A stretch of DNA of 64,000 nucleotides from Streptomonospora salina (GCF_014204715.1 NZ_JACHLY010000001.1:1240001-1304000), one strand, 5' to 3'. Counted from the stretch's first letter, positions 26,681 to 35,389 are shown. Program-made: numbers and translations. Notes: generated by a model not told the origin, from the sequence alone.

Positions 26681-27751
26681 TCAGCCGACCCCCGAGAGTG
26701 CGAGGTCGTCGGCGTGGTGGCAGGCGGCCATGCGGCCGGGGGACACCTCGCGCAGCGGGGGGATCTCGGTGGCGCACCGGTCGGTGGCGTAGGCGCAGCG
26801 GGTGTGGAAGGGGCAGCCCGCGGGCGGGTCGGCGGGGTCGGGGAGTTCGCCGCGCAGGCGGATGCGGTCGCGGCTGCCGCGCACCCGCGGGTCGGGCACG
26901 GGCACGGCCGAGATCAGCGCTTCGGTGTAGGGGTGCTGCGGGCGGGCGTAGATCTGCGCGGTGGAGCCGGACTCGACGATGCGGCCCAGGTACATCACCG
27001 CCACCCGGTCGCACACGTGCTCGACCACCGACAGGTCGTGGGACACGAACAGATAGGTCAGTCCCATCTCGTCCTGGAGGTCCTGCAGCAGGTTCAGGAT
27101 CTGCGACCGCACCGACACGTCCAGGGCGCTGACGGCCTCGTCGGCCACCACCAGGCGGGGTTCGCACACCAGAGCGCGGGCGATGCTGACGCGCTGGCGC
27201 TCGCCGCCGGAGAACGCGTGCGGGTAGCGGCGCAGATGGTCGGGGCGCAGGCCCACCCGGCGCAGGACGGCGGTGACGCGGTCCTCCAGCTCGCTGCCGC
27301 CGATGCCCATCAGTACGCGCAGCGGTTCGCCGATGATGTCGAGCAGGGTCATCCGGGGGTTGAGGGAGGAGTGGGGGTCCTGGAAGACCATGCGCACCTC
27401 GCGCCGGTAAGCGGCCAGGTCGGCGCCGTCGGCCCGGGACGCCTCCAGGACGCGGCCGCCGGAGGAGCGGTAGCGGACCTCGCCTCGGGCTTCGGGGCGT
27501 ACGCCCATGACGGCCGCGCCCAGGGTGCTCTTGCCGCAGCCGGACTCGCCGACCAGGCCGAGGGTTTCGCCCTGTTCGACGCGCAGGTCGACCCCGTCGA
27601 CGGCCTTGACGACGCCGGCTTCGCTGCGCCGGCTGCGTTTGCGCAGGTTGAAGTGCACCCGTAGGTCGCGGGTCTGCAGCAGCGGCGCGGTGTCGGTACC
27701 GCCTGCGTTGTCGCCGGCGGCGGCCGGGCCGGCGTCAGTCGGTGTCGGCAT
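26681..27751 (-). CDS. ABC transporter ATP-binding subunit (OppF type)
   Basis: The 356-residue ATPase has P-loop GESGCGKSTLG, Q-loop MVFQDPHSSLNPR, signature SGGERQRVSIARAL, Walker B LVVADEAVSALD and switch SHD. A C-terminal oligopeptide-type extension ends in the Cys cluster GCPFHTRCAYATDRC that may hold an iron-sulfur centre, as in OppD/F proteins. Its ATG at 27751 overlaps the oppD-type gene by 17 nt. It would pair with that subunit to power the permeases encoded upstream. Confidence 0.92.
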   Translation of the reverse strand: MPTPTDAGPAAAGDNAGGTDTAPLLQTRDLRVHFNLRKRSRRSEAGVVKAVDGVDLRVEQGETLGLVGESGCGKSTLGAAVMGVRPEARGEVRYRSSGGRVLEASRADGADLAAYRREVRMVFQDPHSSLNPRMTLLDIIGEPLRVLMGIGGSELEDRVTAVLRRVGLRPDHLRRYPHAFSGGERQRVSIARALVCEPRLVVADEAVSALDVSVRSQILNLLQDLQDEMGLTYLFVSHDLSVVEHVCDRVAVMYLGRIVESGSTAQIYARPQHPYTEALISAVPVPDPRVRGSRDRIRLRGELPDPADPPAGCPFHTRCAYATDRCATEIPPLREVSPGRMAACHHADDLALSGVG

Positions 27752-28916
27752 CGGCGGCGTCCTTTCCGGTGCGGGGGGTGGGGCGGGCGTCGCCTCCGGT
27801 ACCGCCGGCCTGTGCGCCGTCCTGCTCACCGGTGGTCCGGTCGCCGGCGCCGCCGTAGAGCAGGCAGCTCACTCGGCGGCCGCCGCCGACGTCGATCGGC
27901 GGCGGGTCGACGGTGTCGCACAGCCCCGGCATGGCCGAGTCGCAGCGGTCGCGGAACACGCACCCGGTGGGGCGGTGCGCGGGGTCGGGGACGGTGCCGC
28001 GGATGGCGGGCAGGCGGTCGCGGCGCGGGCCGCCCATGCGCGGGATCGACTCCAGCAGCGCGCGGGTGTAGGGGTGCTTGGGCGCGTGGAAGACGTCGTC
28101 GACGGTGCCGCGCTCCACGACGTTTCCCAGGTACATCACGGCGACGTCGTCGGCGATCTCGGCGACCACGCCCATGTCGTGGGTGATGAACATCATCCCC
28201 ATGCCGCGCCGTTCCTGCAGGTCGGCGAGGAGGTCGAGGATCTGGGCCTGGGTGGTGACGTCCAGCGCCGTGGTCGGCTCGTCGGCGATGAGCAGCCGCG
28301 GCCGGCACGACAGCGCCATGGCGATCATGACGCGCTGGCGCATCCCGCCCGACAGCTGGAAGGGGTAGGCGTCGACGAGTCGTTCGGGGTTGGGGATGCC
28401 GACCTGGCCGAGCAGGCCGACGCTCATCGTGCGGGCCTCCTTCTTGCTTACGGGGGTGTGCACGCGGATCGCCTCGCCGATCTGGTTGCCGACGCGGTGC
28501 ACCAGCGACAGCGAGGCCATCGGCTCCTGGAAGATCATGGAGACGTCGCGGCCGCGCACTCGCCGGATCCGCGTGCCCTTGGGGCCGAGCGAGGCCAGGT
28601 CGAGCGGTTCTGCGGTGACCGGCGGCGCGGTTCGCGGGGCGTGGCCATCCCCGGTGTCCGCGCCGCCGGCGTCTGGATCGGGGTGCAGCAGCACCCGCCC
28701 GCCGGTGATGCGTCCCGGCGGCTCGACGAGCTGGAGGATGGAGCGGGCGGTGACGCTTTTGCCGCAGCCGCTCTCGCCGACGACGCACAGGGTGCGCCCG
28801 CGGCGCAGGGTCAGATCCACGCCGTTGACGGCCGGGACCTCGCCGTGGTCGGTGCGGAACCGCGTGCGCAGGCCCCGCACCTGCAGAAGCACGTCCTGGT
28901 CGGTACCAGTGGCCAT
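27735..28916 (-). CDS. ABC transporter ATP-binding subunit (OppD type)
   Basis: The 393-residue ATPase has P-loop GESGCGKSVTARSI, Q-loop MIFQEPMASLS, signature SGGMRQRVMIAMAL, LIADEPTTALD and THD switch. The C-terminal Cys motif is GCVFRDRCDSAMPGLC. A 30-residue Gly/Asp/Pro-rich insertion (about residues 75-110) lies in the first half. The ATG at 28916 lies 13 nt after the upstream permease stop; an in-frame GTG at 28925 is possible. Confidence 0.92.
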   Translation of the reverse strand: MATGTDQDVLLQVRGLRTRFRTDHGEVPAVNGVDLTLRRGRTLCVVGESGCGKSVTARSILQLVEPPGRITGGRVLLHPDPDAGGADTGDGHAPRTAPPVTAEPLDLASLGPKGTRIRRVRGRDVSMIFQEPMASLSLVHRVGNQIGEAIRVHTPVSKKEARTMSVGLLGQVGIPNPERLVDAYPFQLSGGMRQRVMIAMALSCRPRLLIADEPTTALDVTTQAQILDLLADLQERRGMGMMFITHDMGVVAEIADDVAVMYLGNVVERGTVDDVFHAPKHPYTRALLESIPRMGGPRRDRLPAIRGTVPDPAHRPTGCVFRDRCDSAMPGLCDTVDPPPIDVGGGRRVSCLLYGGAGDRTTGEQDGAQAGGTGGDARPTPRTGKDAADADTD

Positions 28917-28929
28917 TTCTCGCACCTGC

Positions 28930-30093
28930 TTACTGGTAGGGGTCGGCGGAGTCGCGGATTCCGTCGCCGATGAAGTTCAGCGCCAGCACCGCCACCGTCA
29001 CGGCGACGCCGGGCAGCAGCGTCCAGGGGGCGCCGGCGATCGAGTGGATGTTCTGCGCCTCCTGCATCAGCACGCCCCAGCTGACGACCGGGGGCTGCAG
29101 GCCCAGGCCGAGGAAGGACAGCGCGCTTTCGGCCAGGATCATCAGCGGGATGGACAGTGTCAGCGACGCGACGATGTGGCTGGTGAAGGACGGCAGCATG
29201 TGCCGGCGGATGACGCGGGAGCGGCCGCAGCCGTCCAGCCGGGCGGCCAGCACGAAGTCCTCTTCGCGTAACGAGAGGAAGCGGCCGCGCACGACGCGGG
29301 CGAGATCGGTCCAGCCGATCAGGGACAGGATCACCGTGATCGCGAAGTAGGTGGTCAGCGGCCCCCACTCGCGCGGAACCGCCGCCGACAGGCCCATCCA
29401 CAGCGGGATGGTGGGGATGGACATGGTGAACTCGATCAGGCGCTGGATGAGGTTGTCGGTGCGCCCGCCGAGGTAGCCGGAGACGCCGCCGAGGACGACG
29501 CCCAGCACGAACGACAGCGCGACGCCGAGCAGGCCGATCGACAGCGAGACCCGGGCGCCGTAGACGATGCGGGAGAGCATGTCGCGGCCGTTGCGGTCGG
29601 CGCCCAGCAGATACACCCGCTCGTCGGGGTCCTTCGTGCCGAACAGGTGGGTGTCGGCGGGGATCACGCCCCACATCTCGTAGGGGGTGCCTTCGACGAA
29701 GAATCCGAGTTCGACCTTGTCGGAGGTGTCGACGGTGTATTCGCGGGCGAGGGTCTCCTCGTCGCGCACGGAGTCGTAGCCGTAGACGTAGGGCCCCAGG
29801 TCGAGGCCTCCGCCGGAGGTGTCGACGACGTGCACCCGCTGGGGCGGGGCGTGGGTGTGGGCGGCGCTGTAGTCACCGGAGGTGGTGGGGGCGACGAATT
29901 CGCAGAAGGCGCCGATCAGAGCCAGGAGGCACACGAGGGCGGCGCTGGCCATGGCCAGGCGGTGCCGGCGCAGCCGCAGCCCGATCAGCCGCCACTGCGA
30001 GGCGGCGCCCAGGGCGTCGGCGGGGGCGCTGTCGGCGGTTTCGGCCGTGTCGCCGGAGGTGCCGCGGCGTTTCAGGGGCGGGGTGAAACCCAT
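28930..30093 (-). CDS. ABC transporter permease (OppC type)
   Basis: This 387-residue inner-membrane permease has a cytoplasmic N-terminus of about 40 residues, TM1 (about 46-67), then a large outer insertion of roughly 100 residues (DTSGGGLDLGPYVYGYD... to FGTKDPDERVYLLG). The five-TM BPD_transp_1 core follows, with the coupling-helix motif EEDFVLAARLDGCGRSRVI. The inserted loop is typical of Opp-type systems handling large or sugar substrates. It starts 3 nt after the upstream permease stop. Confidence 0.92.
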   Translation of the reverse strand: MGFTPPLKRRGTSGDTAETADSAPADALGAASQWRLIGLRLRRHRLAMASAALVCLLALIGAFCEFVAPTTSGDYSAAHTHAPPQRVHVVDTSGGGLDLGPYVYGYDSVRDEETLAREYTVDTSDKVELGFFVEGTPYEMWGVIPADTHLFGTKDPDERVYLLGADRNGRDMLSRIVYGARVSLSIGLLGVALSFVLGVVLGGVSGYLGGRTDNLIQRLIEFTMSIPTIPLWMGLSAAVPREWGPLTTYFAITVILSLIGWTDLARVVRGRFLSLREEDFVLAARLDGCGRSRVIRRHMLPSFTSHIVASLTLSIPLMILAESALSFLGLGLQPPVVSWGVLMQEAQNIHSIAGAPWTLLPGVAVTVAVLALNFIGDGIRDSADPYQ

Positions 30094-30096
30094 GGG

Positions 30097-31098
30097 TCAG
30101 GCCTCCTCGGCTTGGGCGTGCCGGATGCGCGGGTCCCACCAGGCCAGGAGCAGGTCCGAGATGAGCGTCCCGACCAGCGTCAGCACGCCCAGGACGAGGA
30201 TGAACGCCCCGGCCAGGTACATGTCCTGGTTGCGCAGCGCCTGCAGCAGCAGCGGACCGGTGGTTTCGAGGCTGAGCACGATGGAGACCATGACCTCGCC
30301 GCCGACGATGGTGGGAAGCACCCACCCGATCGTGGAGATGAAGGGGCTCAGGGCCATGCGCACGGGGTACTTCAGGATCACCCGCCACTCGGGCAGGCCT
30401 TTGGCGCGGGCGGTGACGACGTAGGGTTTGCGCAGCTCGTCGAGCAGGTTGGCGCGCAGCACGCGGATGAGCACGGCCGTTCCCGCGGTACCGATGATGA
30501 GGACCGGCGCCCACAGGTTGGAGACCACGTCGAGGATCTTGCCGAGGTTCCACGCGGAGTCGGCGAATTCGGGCGAGACGATGCCTCCTACGCTCTCGCC
30601 GAAGTAGGCGAATGCGATCCACACGAACAGCAGGGCGAGCATGAAGTTCGGGGTGGCCAGGCCGATGAATCCGAGGAAGGTGAAGACGTAGTCGCCGAGG
30701 GAGTGCTGGCGCACCGCCGAGTAGATGCCGATCGGGATGGCCAGCCCCCAGCTGACGACGATCGTGGCCAGCGCCAGGGCGACGCTGATGCCCACGCGGT
30801 CCCAGATGAGGTCGGAGACGTCGCGCTGGTACTGGAAGGACTGGCCGAAGTCGCCGTGCAGAACGATGCCGCCGATCCAGCGGAGGTACTGCACGAACAT
30901 CGGGTCGTCGAGTCCGTAGCGCTGCTCCAGCGCGCGGATCTGGGTCTGGTCGACCGACTGGCCGCGCGCGGAGAGCTCGGCGATGTAGGTGGTCAGGTAG
31001 TTGCCCGGGGGCAGCTGGATGATCAGGAACGCCACCAGCGAGATGGCGAACATGGTCGGGACCATGTAGAAGAGCCGGCGGATCACCAGTGCGCGCAT
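30097..31098 (-). CDS. ABC transporter permease (OppB type)
   Basis: The 333-residue permease starts with the OppB/DppB signature MRALVIRRLFYMVPTMFAIS. It has six TM segments, an outer loop with LEQRYGLDDPMFVQYLRW and GDFGQSFQY, and the coupling motif KPYVVTARAKGLPEWRVI. The ATG at 31098 follows GGAGG. It is the first of the transporter genes. Two LacI-type boxes lie 56-171 bp upstream, so this is likely the regulated operon start. Confidence 0.93.
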   Translation of the reverse strand: MRALVIRRLFYMVPTMFAISLVAFLIIQLPPGNYLTTYIAELSARGQSVDQTQIRALEQRYGLDDPMFVQYLRWIGGIVLHGDFGQSFQYQRDVSDLIWDRVGISVALALATIVVSWGLAIPIGIYSAVRQHSLGDYVFTFLGFIGLATPNFMLALLFVWIAFAYFGESVGGIVSPEFADSAWNLGKILDVVSNLWAPVLIIGTAGTAVLIRVLRANLLDELRKPYVVTARAKGLPEWRVILKYPVRMALSPFISTIGWVLPTIVGGEVMVSIVLSLETTGPLLLQALRNQDMYLAGAFILVLGVLTLVGTLISDLLLAWWDPRIRHAQAEEA

Positions 31099-31153
31099 GC
31101 CGCCTCCTTCCCGGGCAGGGGCGCACGTGTGCCGAAGGGGCTCCGCTCCCGAC

Positions 31154-31167
31154 GGATAGCGCTTACC
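31154..31167. promoter_or_regulatory. LacI-family operator, copy 1
   Basis: GGATAGCGCTTACC is near-palindromic around the central CG and fits the usual LacI-family pattern (AAGCGCT core). It lies 56 nt upstream of the oppB-type start and is repeated exactly at 31256-31269. No LacI-family gene lies in the window. Confidence 0.7.
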
Positions 31168-31255
31168 GAACGCACCGGCGCGCGCTCTCCGCCGGGAGCG
31201 CCCGCGTGCGCCCGCCGGAGCGGCGCGGGAGGCCCCGGTGCCCGCCCGGACGTGC

Positions 31256-31269
31256 GGATAGCGCTTACC
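31256..31269. promoter_or_regulatory. LacI-family operator, copy 2
   Basis: An exact second copy of GGATAGCGCTTACC lies 102 bp from copy 1. It overlaps the stop codon of the Gfo/Idh gene. Two sites at this spacing would allow looping repression of the transporter operon. Confidence 0.7.
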
Positions 31270-32380
31270 ATGGCGTGCCGCCTCCGTGCATGCGGTCGTA
31301 GAAGCGGCTGCCCTGGCGGAGCTCGCCGGCGCTGATCGCGCGATGCTGGGCGGCCGAGGCGTAGATGCCGGCCACCAGCCGCATGGTGCGCAGCGACTCG
31401 GCGGAGGTGACCGGCGGGGCCTCCTTGGCCTTCAGCGCCGAGAGCACGTGGGCGATCTGGGCGGAGTGGCCGCTGTTCACACCGGACTCGCCGGCCTCCC
31501 ACGCTGCCGTGACCTCGTCCTCGCAGCCCGGCGCCGGCGTGACGGTCCAGTCGTCGTCGCCGTAGCCGTAGAGGTGGCTCAGTTCGACGGTGGCGCGCTC
31601 GAAGTCGATGCGCACATAGCTCTCCTCGCGCGGGGAGAGCACGCTGTTGATGATTCCGGCCACCGCGCCGTTGGCGAAGCTGACATGGCCGACCGAGAGG
31701 TCCTCGGTCTCCATCGACCGGGCCTGGCGCTGAGCGGTCGCCGAGACCTCGCTCCAGTCGCCCAGCAGCGCCAGGAGCAGATCCATCTGGTGAATGCCGT
31801 GGCCCATCGTCGGTCCGCCGCCCTCGGTGTCCCACCGGCCGCGCCAGGGAACGTCGAAGTAGGCCTGATCGCGGTACCACAGCGTGTGGCACACCGCCAC
31901 GAGCGGGCGCCCCAGCACGCCGTCCCCGGCCATCGCCCGCACGCGCCGCGCACCCGAACCGAACCGGTGCTGGAAGAGAGTCGCGAACCACGGACCGCGG
32001 CCGGGCGGCCCCTCCGCGGCGGCCATCTCCTCCATCTCCGCCAGGCTCAGCGCCGGGGGCTTCTCCACCACGGCGCTGGCACCGGCCCGCAGGCAGGCCA
32101 GGACCTGGCCGTGGTGCGTTCCGGGGGGCGTGCATACGTGCACCAGATCGGGCTGGACTTCGCGCAGCATCCGCTCCAGATCGCTGTAGCGCTGCGGGAT
32201 GCCGTAGCGGTCGGTGAACAGCGCGAGGTTGTCGGGATCGACGTCGACGGCCGCGACCAGAGCGGCCTGCTCCGGCAGCGACTGCAGCGCCTCGACGTGG
32301 AACCTGGCGATGTTGCCCGTACCGACGACGGCCACGCGCAGGCGGTCGGGCGCCTCGGCCGTCTGGTCGGGTATGTGCAT
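31265..32380 (-). CDS. Gfo/Idh/MocA-family oxidoreductase
   Basis: This 371-residue NAD(P)-dependent dehydrogenase has a Rossmann N-terminus with VAVVGTGNIARFH (residues 17-28), the cofactor-acid strand AAVDVD and the EKPPAL motif typical of the family. The C-terminal alpha/beta domain carries GPTMGHGIHQMDLLLAL, whose His/Asp positions match the usual catalytic pair. It would oxidise or reduce a sugar, inositol or sugar acid. The ATG at 32380 follows GGAG. The same-strand transporter operon begins 166 bp downstream, suggesting an enzyme acting on the imported compound. Confidence 0.9.
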   Translation of the reverse strand: MHIPDQTAEAPDRLRVAVVGTGNIARFHVEALQSLPEQAALVAAVDVDPDNLALFTDRYGIPQRYSDLERMLREVQPDLVHVCTPPGTHHGQVLACLRAGASAVVEKPPALSLAEMEEMAAAEGPPGRGPWFATLFQHRFGSGARRVRAMAGDGVLGRPLVAVCHTLWYRDQAYFDVPWRGRWDTEGGGPTMGHGIHQMDLLLALLGDWSEVSATAQRQARSMETEDLSVGHVSFANGAVAGIINSVLSPREESYVRIDFERATVELSHLYGYGDDDWTVTPAPGCEDEVTAAWEAGESGVNSGHSAQIAHVLSALKAKEAPPVTSAESLRTMRLVAGIYASAAQHRAISAGELRQGSRFYDRMHGGGTPW

Positions 32381-32522
32381 TGCTCTCCTCCAGGGGGTGG
32401 ACCGAGGGGATCCGATCCGCCGCCGCGGGTCACCTCGGCCGGGATGCGGCAGGGGCGCTTCGGCGGCTCGTGGGGCGGTCGGGGCCGGGGGATCAGGGCT
32501 GGACCGGGAATCGATGTGGATA

Positions 32523-32535
32523 CCGAAACTATCGA
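32523..32535. promoter_or_regulatory. CGAAACTATCG-type box, copy 1
   Basis: CCGAAACTATCGA lies 143 nt upstream of the Gfo/Idh start and occurs in inverted form at 32717-32729. It resembles the CGAAANTTTCG boxes found before plant-polysaccharide genes in actinomycetes, with one central change; that resemblance is from memory. Confidence 0.5.
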
Positions 32536-32994
32536 AGATAGTGTCGCAATCTCTGGCGATCGAATTTACGGACACGGCCCATCGTGGTCAATACCTCAGT
32601 GAGAGCTGAGTCACGAGAGAGCTGGAAGGGCAGCGCATCACGCCGAGACGTGGCGCCCCCGCACCGTCCACCTGAGCGTCACCACGATCCTGAGTCGACA
32701 GGCATGCCCGAATGAATCGATAGTTTCGGGCAGGAATGGCGTAGGCATGGCCGAGGAATCGCATCGCGGGGCGTGTCCACCGGTCGGCCCGCCGCGCGGC
32801 GGGCCGGAGGGGCGATCCGCCCGGCGGCCGGTTGAGGGGATTCGACGTCGTCCGGTGGGAGGGGTGATGCCGGTACACGGCATCATGTCGGATCGCGGTG
32901 ATCGGACATGCGACGACGGAGCGCCTGCCGGAGGTCGCCGACCAGCACGGGCAGACTCACGGGGCCCCGGGGGTCGCCCCCCGGAACAACACAA
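32536..32994. other. Intergenic region between Gfo/Idh operon and tRNA-Lys
   Basis: No supported gene. It holds the second CGAAACTATCG-type box and, further right, ordinary GC-rich sequence with short self-complementary runs (around 32967-32984). Confidence 0.5.
32717..32729. promoter_or_regulatory. CGAAACTATCG-type box, copy 2 (inverted)
   Basis: TCGATAGTTTCGG is the exact reverse complement of the box at 32523-32535, 194 bp away. A regulator of the LacI or similar class binding both is plausible. Confidence 0.5.
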
Positions 32995-33039
32995 CGGCCC
33001 GCGGGGAAGGCGACCGGAGGCCGCCGACCAACACGGGCC
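32995..33039 (-). terminator. Possible terminator of second tRNA-Lys
   Basis: The arms GGCCCG and CGGGCC are separated by a long structured loop. On the minus strand they are followed by a T/G-rich tail (TTGTGTTGTT). The stem is short for the loop length, so confidence is moderate. Confidence 0.4.
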
Positions 33040-33045
33040 AGCGCG

Positions 33046-33118
33046 TGCGCCATCCAGGACTCGAACCTGGAACCCACTGATTAAGAGTCAGTTGCTCTGC
33101 CGCTTGAGCTAATGGCGC
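33046..33118 (-). tRNA. tRNA-Lys (CTT), second copy
   Basis: The 73-nt minus-strand gene has a GCGCCAT acceptor, loop CTCTTAA (anticodon CTT), T-arm GGTTCGAGTCC and no encoded CCA. It is almost identical to the copy at 17492-17564, with a changed T-stem (CCAGG/CCTGG) and one D-loop base. Confidence 0.95.
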
Positions 33119-33293
33119 GTTCCGTAGAGGCGGGGATCGCGGTTTCCCGCCTGTCCCGGCTTGCGACGAGTTAAACCTTAGCAGCCTCTCGGGCCGCTCG
33201 CGAACCGAATACACCGCGCACGGCCGCGCGGCCCCCGCGCCGCAGCGACCGGTGGGTGAGGGCCGCGGACCGGCGTCGGGCGGCGGCCGGCAC

Positions 33294-33482
33294 TCAGGAC
33301 CACGTGATGACCACGCCGACGATGATGCCGATGGCCAGGAGTGCACCTACCCCCGCGAGGACGTAGGGGGTGACCGACCGCTTGGGAGCGGCGTCGGGCT
33401 CCTTGTTGTCCGTCACGAACCGGCGGAACATCATGGTCGATCCGGTCGGGTCGCCCTGCTCTTCGTTGCTGTTGTCAGACAT
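33294..33482 (-). CDS. Small single-TM protein (62 aa)
   Basis: The 62-residue product has a polar acidic N-terminus (MSDNSNEEQGDPTGS), a middle MMFRRFVTDNKEP and one C-terminal membrane segment (PYVLAGVGALLAIGIIVGVVITW). It is a tail-anchored layout seen in many small conserved actinobacterial proteins of unknown role. The ribosome site is weak (AAGG 9 nt upstream). Confidence 0.65.
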   Translation of the reverse strand: MSDNSNEEQGDPTGSTMMFRRFVTDNKEPDAAPKRSVTPYVLAGVGALLAIGIIVGVVITWS

Positions 33483-33585
33483 GGCAACGACCTTAGCGAC
33501 TCGCGGGCACCGCTGACGCCCCCAACGGACGAAATTTCCGGTTTGACCCGACCGGGATTTTCACCGTGGGTCACCGGACGGCGGC

Positions 33586-34566
33586 CTAGGGGACGGGACG
33601 CGGACCGCTCCGGCCGTCGGCCGCTGCCGCGCGCCGCAGCAGCGCGGCGTGGGCGCCGCGGGGCGCTCCGGAAGCGCGCAGGGCCAGCCCCGCCGCGCCG
33701 AACGCGCCGTCGACCGCGCGCAGGGGTGCGCCGGCGCCGCGCTCCCGCAGGCCGGCGCGGACGGCGTCGGCGACCGGCCCGCCCTCCAGAATCGACCCGG
33801 CCAGCACGACCGGCCCGTCGGCCGCGTCCGGCGCGGCCGCGGCGAGCGAACACAGCAGGCGCTGGGCGGCGTCGGCGACGATCCGCTCCGCGGCGGCGTC
33901 TCCCTCACCGGCGGCGGCCGTCACCGCGGGCGCCAGCTCCCCGAGTTCGGCGGGGCGGCACGTGTGGGCGGCCCGCACCAGCGCCGCGGAGTCGCCGGCG
34001 GGCACCTCCAGCCGGGCGGCGATCCGCGTGTGCAGCGACGTGGGCCCGCCGCGCCCGTCGAGGGCGGCCAGGCCCGCGCGCAGCCCTTCCAGAGCCAGCC
34101 ACACCGCCGATCCCTCGTCTCCCAGGAGCCAGCCGTGGCCGTCGCACCGGGACTGCACGGCGCCGCCGGTGACGCGAGCCGCGACCGCCCCGGTACCCGC
34201 GATGAGCACGGCGCCGGTGCCGCCGGAGGTGCCGGACGCGAAGGCCACGGCGATGTCGTCGGTGACGACGGGGCCGCCCGGCAGTCCGATGCGGTCCCAG
34301 GCCGCCTGCGCGATCCCGGCGGCCCGGGCGCCCCCGCCTGTGGAAGCTCCCGCCAGGCCGAACACCGCGTGTGCGACGTCGGCGGAGTCCAGGCCCGCCA
34401 GCGCGCCGCGCAGCGCCTGTTCGAGCGCCGCGGCGGGATCGTCGCCGGAGAAGGTGTTGGCGCCGGGCGCCCGGCCGTAGCCGAGCGCGGCGCCGTCGGC
34501 AGACACCGCCGCACACCGGGTGGAGGTCCCGCCGGCGTCGAGGCCGAGGACGACTCGCTGTGCCAT
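33586..34566 (-). CDS. BadF/BadG-type sugar kinase (GlcNAc/MurNAc kinase-like)
   Basis: The 326-residue ASKHA-fold kinase of the BadF/BadG/BcrA/BcrD family has phosphate 1 motif GLDAGGTSTRCA, DD at VVTDDIAVAF, and phosphate 2 motif IAGTGAVAARV. The glycine-rich DGHGWLLGDEGSAVWLALEGLRAGL is typical of N-acetylglucosamine kinases and of clostridial MurK. It would phosphorylate GlcNAc and/or MurNAc at O6 in the cytoplasm. It is divergent from the rpiR-murQ pair, which strongly suggests an amino-sugar salvage role: MurQ needs MurNAc-6-phosphate, which such a kinase could supply. Confidence 0.85.
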   Translation of the reverse strand: MAQRVVLGLDAGGTSTRCAAVSADGAALGYGRAPGANTFSGDDPAAALEQALRGALAGLDSADVAHAVFGLAGASTGGGARAAGIAQAAWDRIGLPGGPVVTDDIAVAFASGTSGGTGAVLIAGTGAVAARVTGGAVQSRCDGHGWLLGDEGSAVWLALEGLRAGLAALDGRGGPTSLHTRIAARLEVPAGDSAALVRAAHTCRPAELGELAPAVTAAAGEGDAAAERIVADAAQRLLCSLAAAAPDAADGPVVLAGSILEGGPVADAVRAGLRERGAGAPLRAVDGAFGAAGLALRASGAPRGAHAALLRRAAAADGRSGPRPVP

Positions 34567-34668
34567 GGCGCCGATCCTAGCGCCGGCGTCGCAGGGGGTC
34601 CCGGCGGCGGGCCGGGCGCGTGCGGCGCAGGGGCGGCGGTGCGGGCGTCGTCCGGGGCCCGGGGCGGC

Positions 34669-34718
34669 TGAAAGCGGGCGGCGGGCGGGTGAAAGCGAAT
34701 CGCCAGTGTGCTGAAAGC
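34669..34718. repeat. Three direct TGAAAGC heptamers at ~21-bp spacing
   Basis: TGAAAGC occurs at 34669, 34690 and 34712. The 21- and 22-bp spacing, two helical turns, would put the sites on one face of the DNA. They lie 103-152 nt upstream of the kinase start, suggesting regulator sites. Confidence 0.45.
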
Positions 34719-35066
34719 CGGAGGCGTCACGGTGGTGGGTACAGGCGGTCCCGGCTGGTACTTCCCCGCTACCGGTACACGCCTCGGGTTCGAGCCGGGA
34801 CCGCTGGGGGCGTCTCGGCTCCCAGGGGCCGGAGGACGGCCGGCTCGTGGGTGGACGCGGTTCCTTCGGGAACCGCCGTGCCTGGTGGGACGAACCGGGG
34901 AGGGTTGACTCCCGCCAGGCACACTCCGCACCCGGTGCCGGATCGGTGCGGCCTCTCCGGATACCGGCCCGGGTGCGGGCCCGTCCTGCGACCGGTCGCC
35001 GCGGACGCCCGCCGTCCCGGCGTCCCGGCTCGTCTCAGCACGGCATCGGCGCCGCCGGGCCGGAGA

Positions 35067-35112
35067 GCGCTCGGCTCTCGCCGCGACGAGGGGCGCGGCG
35101 AGAGCCGAGCGC
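35067..35112. other. 19-bp perfect hairpin in intergenic DNA
   Basis: The arm GCGCTCGGCTCTCGCCGCG pairs perfectly with 35094-35112 across the 8-nt loop ACGAGGGG, and is followed by GCGCTTTCC. No gene end lies nearby on either strand, so it is not an obvious gene terminator. Confidence 0.7.
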
Positions 35113-35381
35113 GCGCTTTCCGACGCTGCGCGACCCGCCGTTCACGCACCGGACTCCTTGCAGGTGGACGCGCCTACCGGCCCGCGCCCCGCTCCTCCGG
35201 AATCCACAGACCTGCGGCGCCCCCTGCCCCCAGGCGCGTACGTAAGCGATCATGGTGTGGAGAATCGCACGGCACGACGCCGCGGGAGCTCGGCCGTTCG
35301 CACGCCGGGCGCCTGCGACCGGGGAGAACGCGAGGATTCCCCGGATCCCGCATTGACGGCAGCAGTCGACCCGAAAGAAAC

Positions 35382-35389
35382 GTTGCAAC
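35382..35389. promoter_or_regulatory. GTTGCAAC palindrome abutting RpiR start
   Basis: The 8-bp perfect palindrome GTTGCAAC touches the ATG at 35390, and TTGACG lies at 35353-35358. With no ribosome site visible, a leaderless transcript starting here and an autoregulatory site are both possible. Confidence 0.3.

Larger units (their letters stand above)
34567..35389. other. Long divergent intergenic region with repeats and hairpins
   Basis: No supported gene in about 820 bp between the kinase and the RpiR gene. It contains three TGAAAGC heptamers (34669-34718), a GCGGTTCC-TTCG-GGAACCGC hairpin (34858-34877) and a 19-bp perfect hairpin (35067-35112). A small RNA or attenuated leader is conceivable. 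Confidence 0.5.

Noticed and set aside
24300-26792. Long plus-strand open frame opposite the binding-protein gene
   Set aside because: Val/Asp/Gly-rich antisense translation of a clear Opp-type binding protein.
32967-32984. CCGGGGG/CCCCCCGG hairpin near tRNA-Lys
   Set aside because: No T-rich tail on either strand; ordinary GC-rich self-complementarity.
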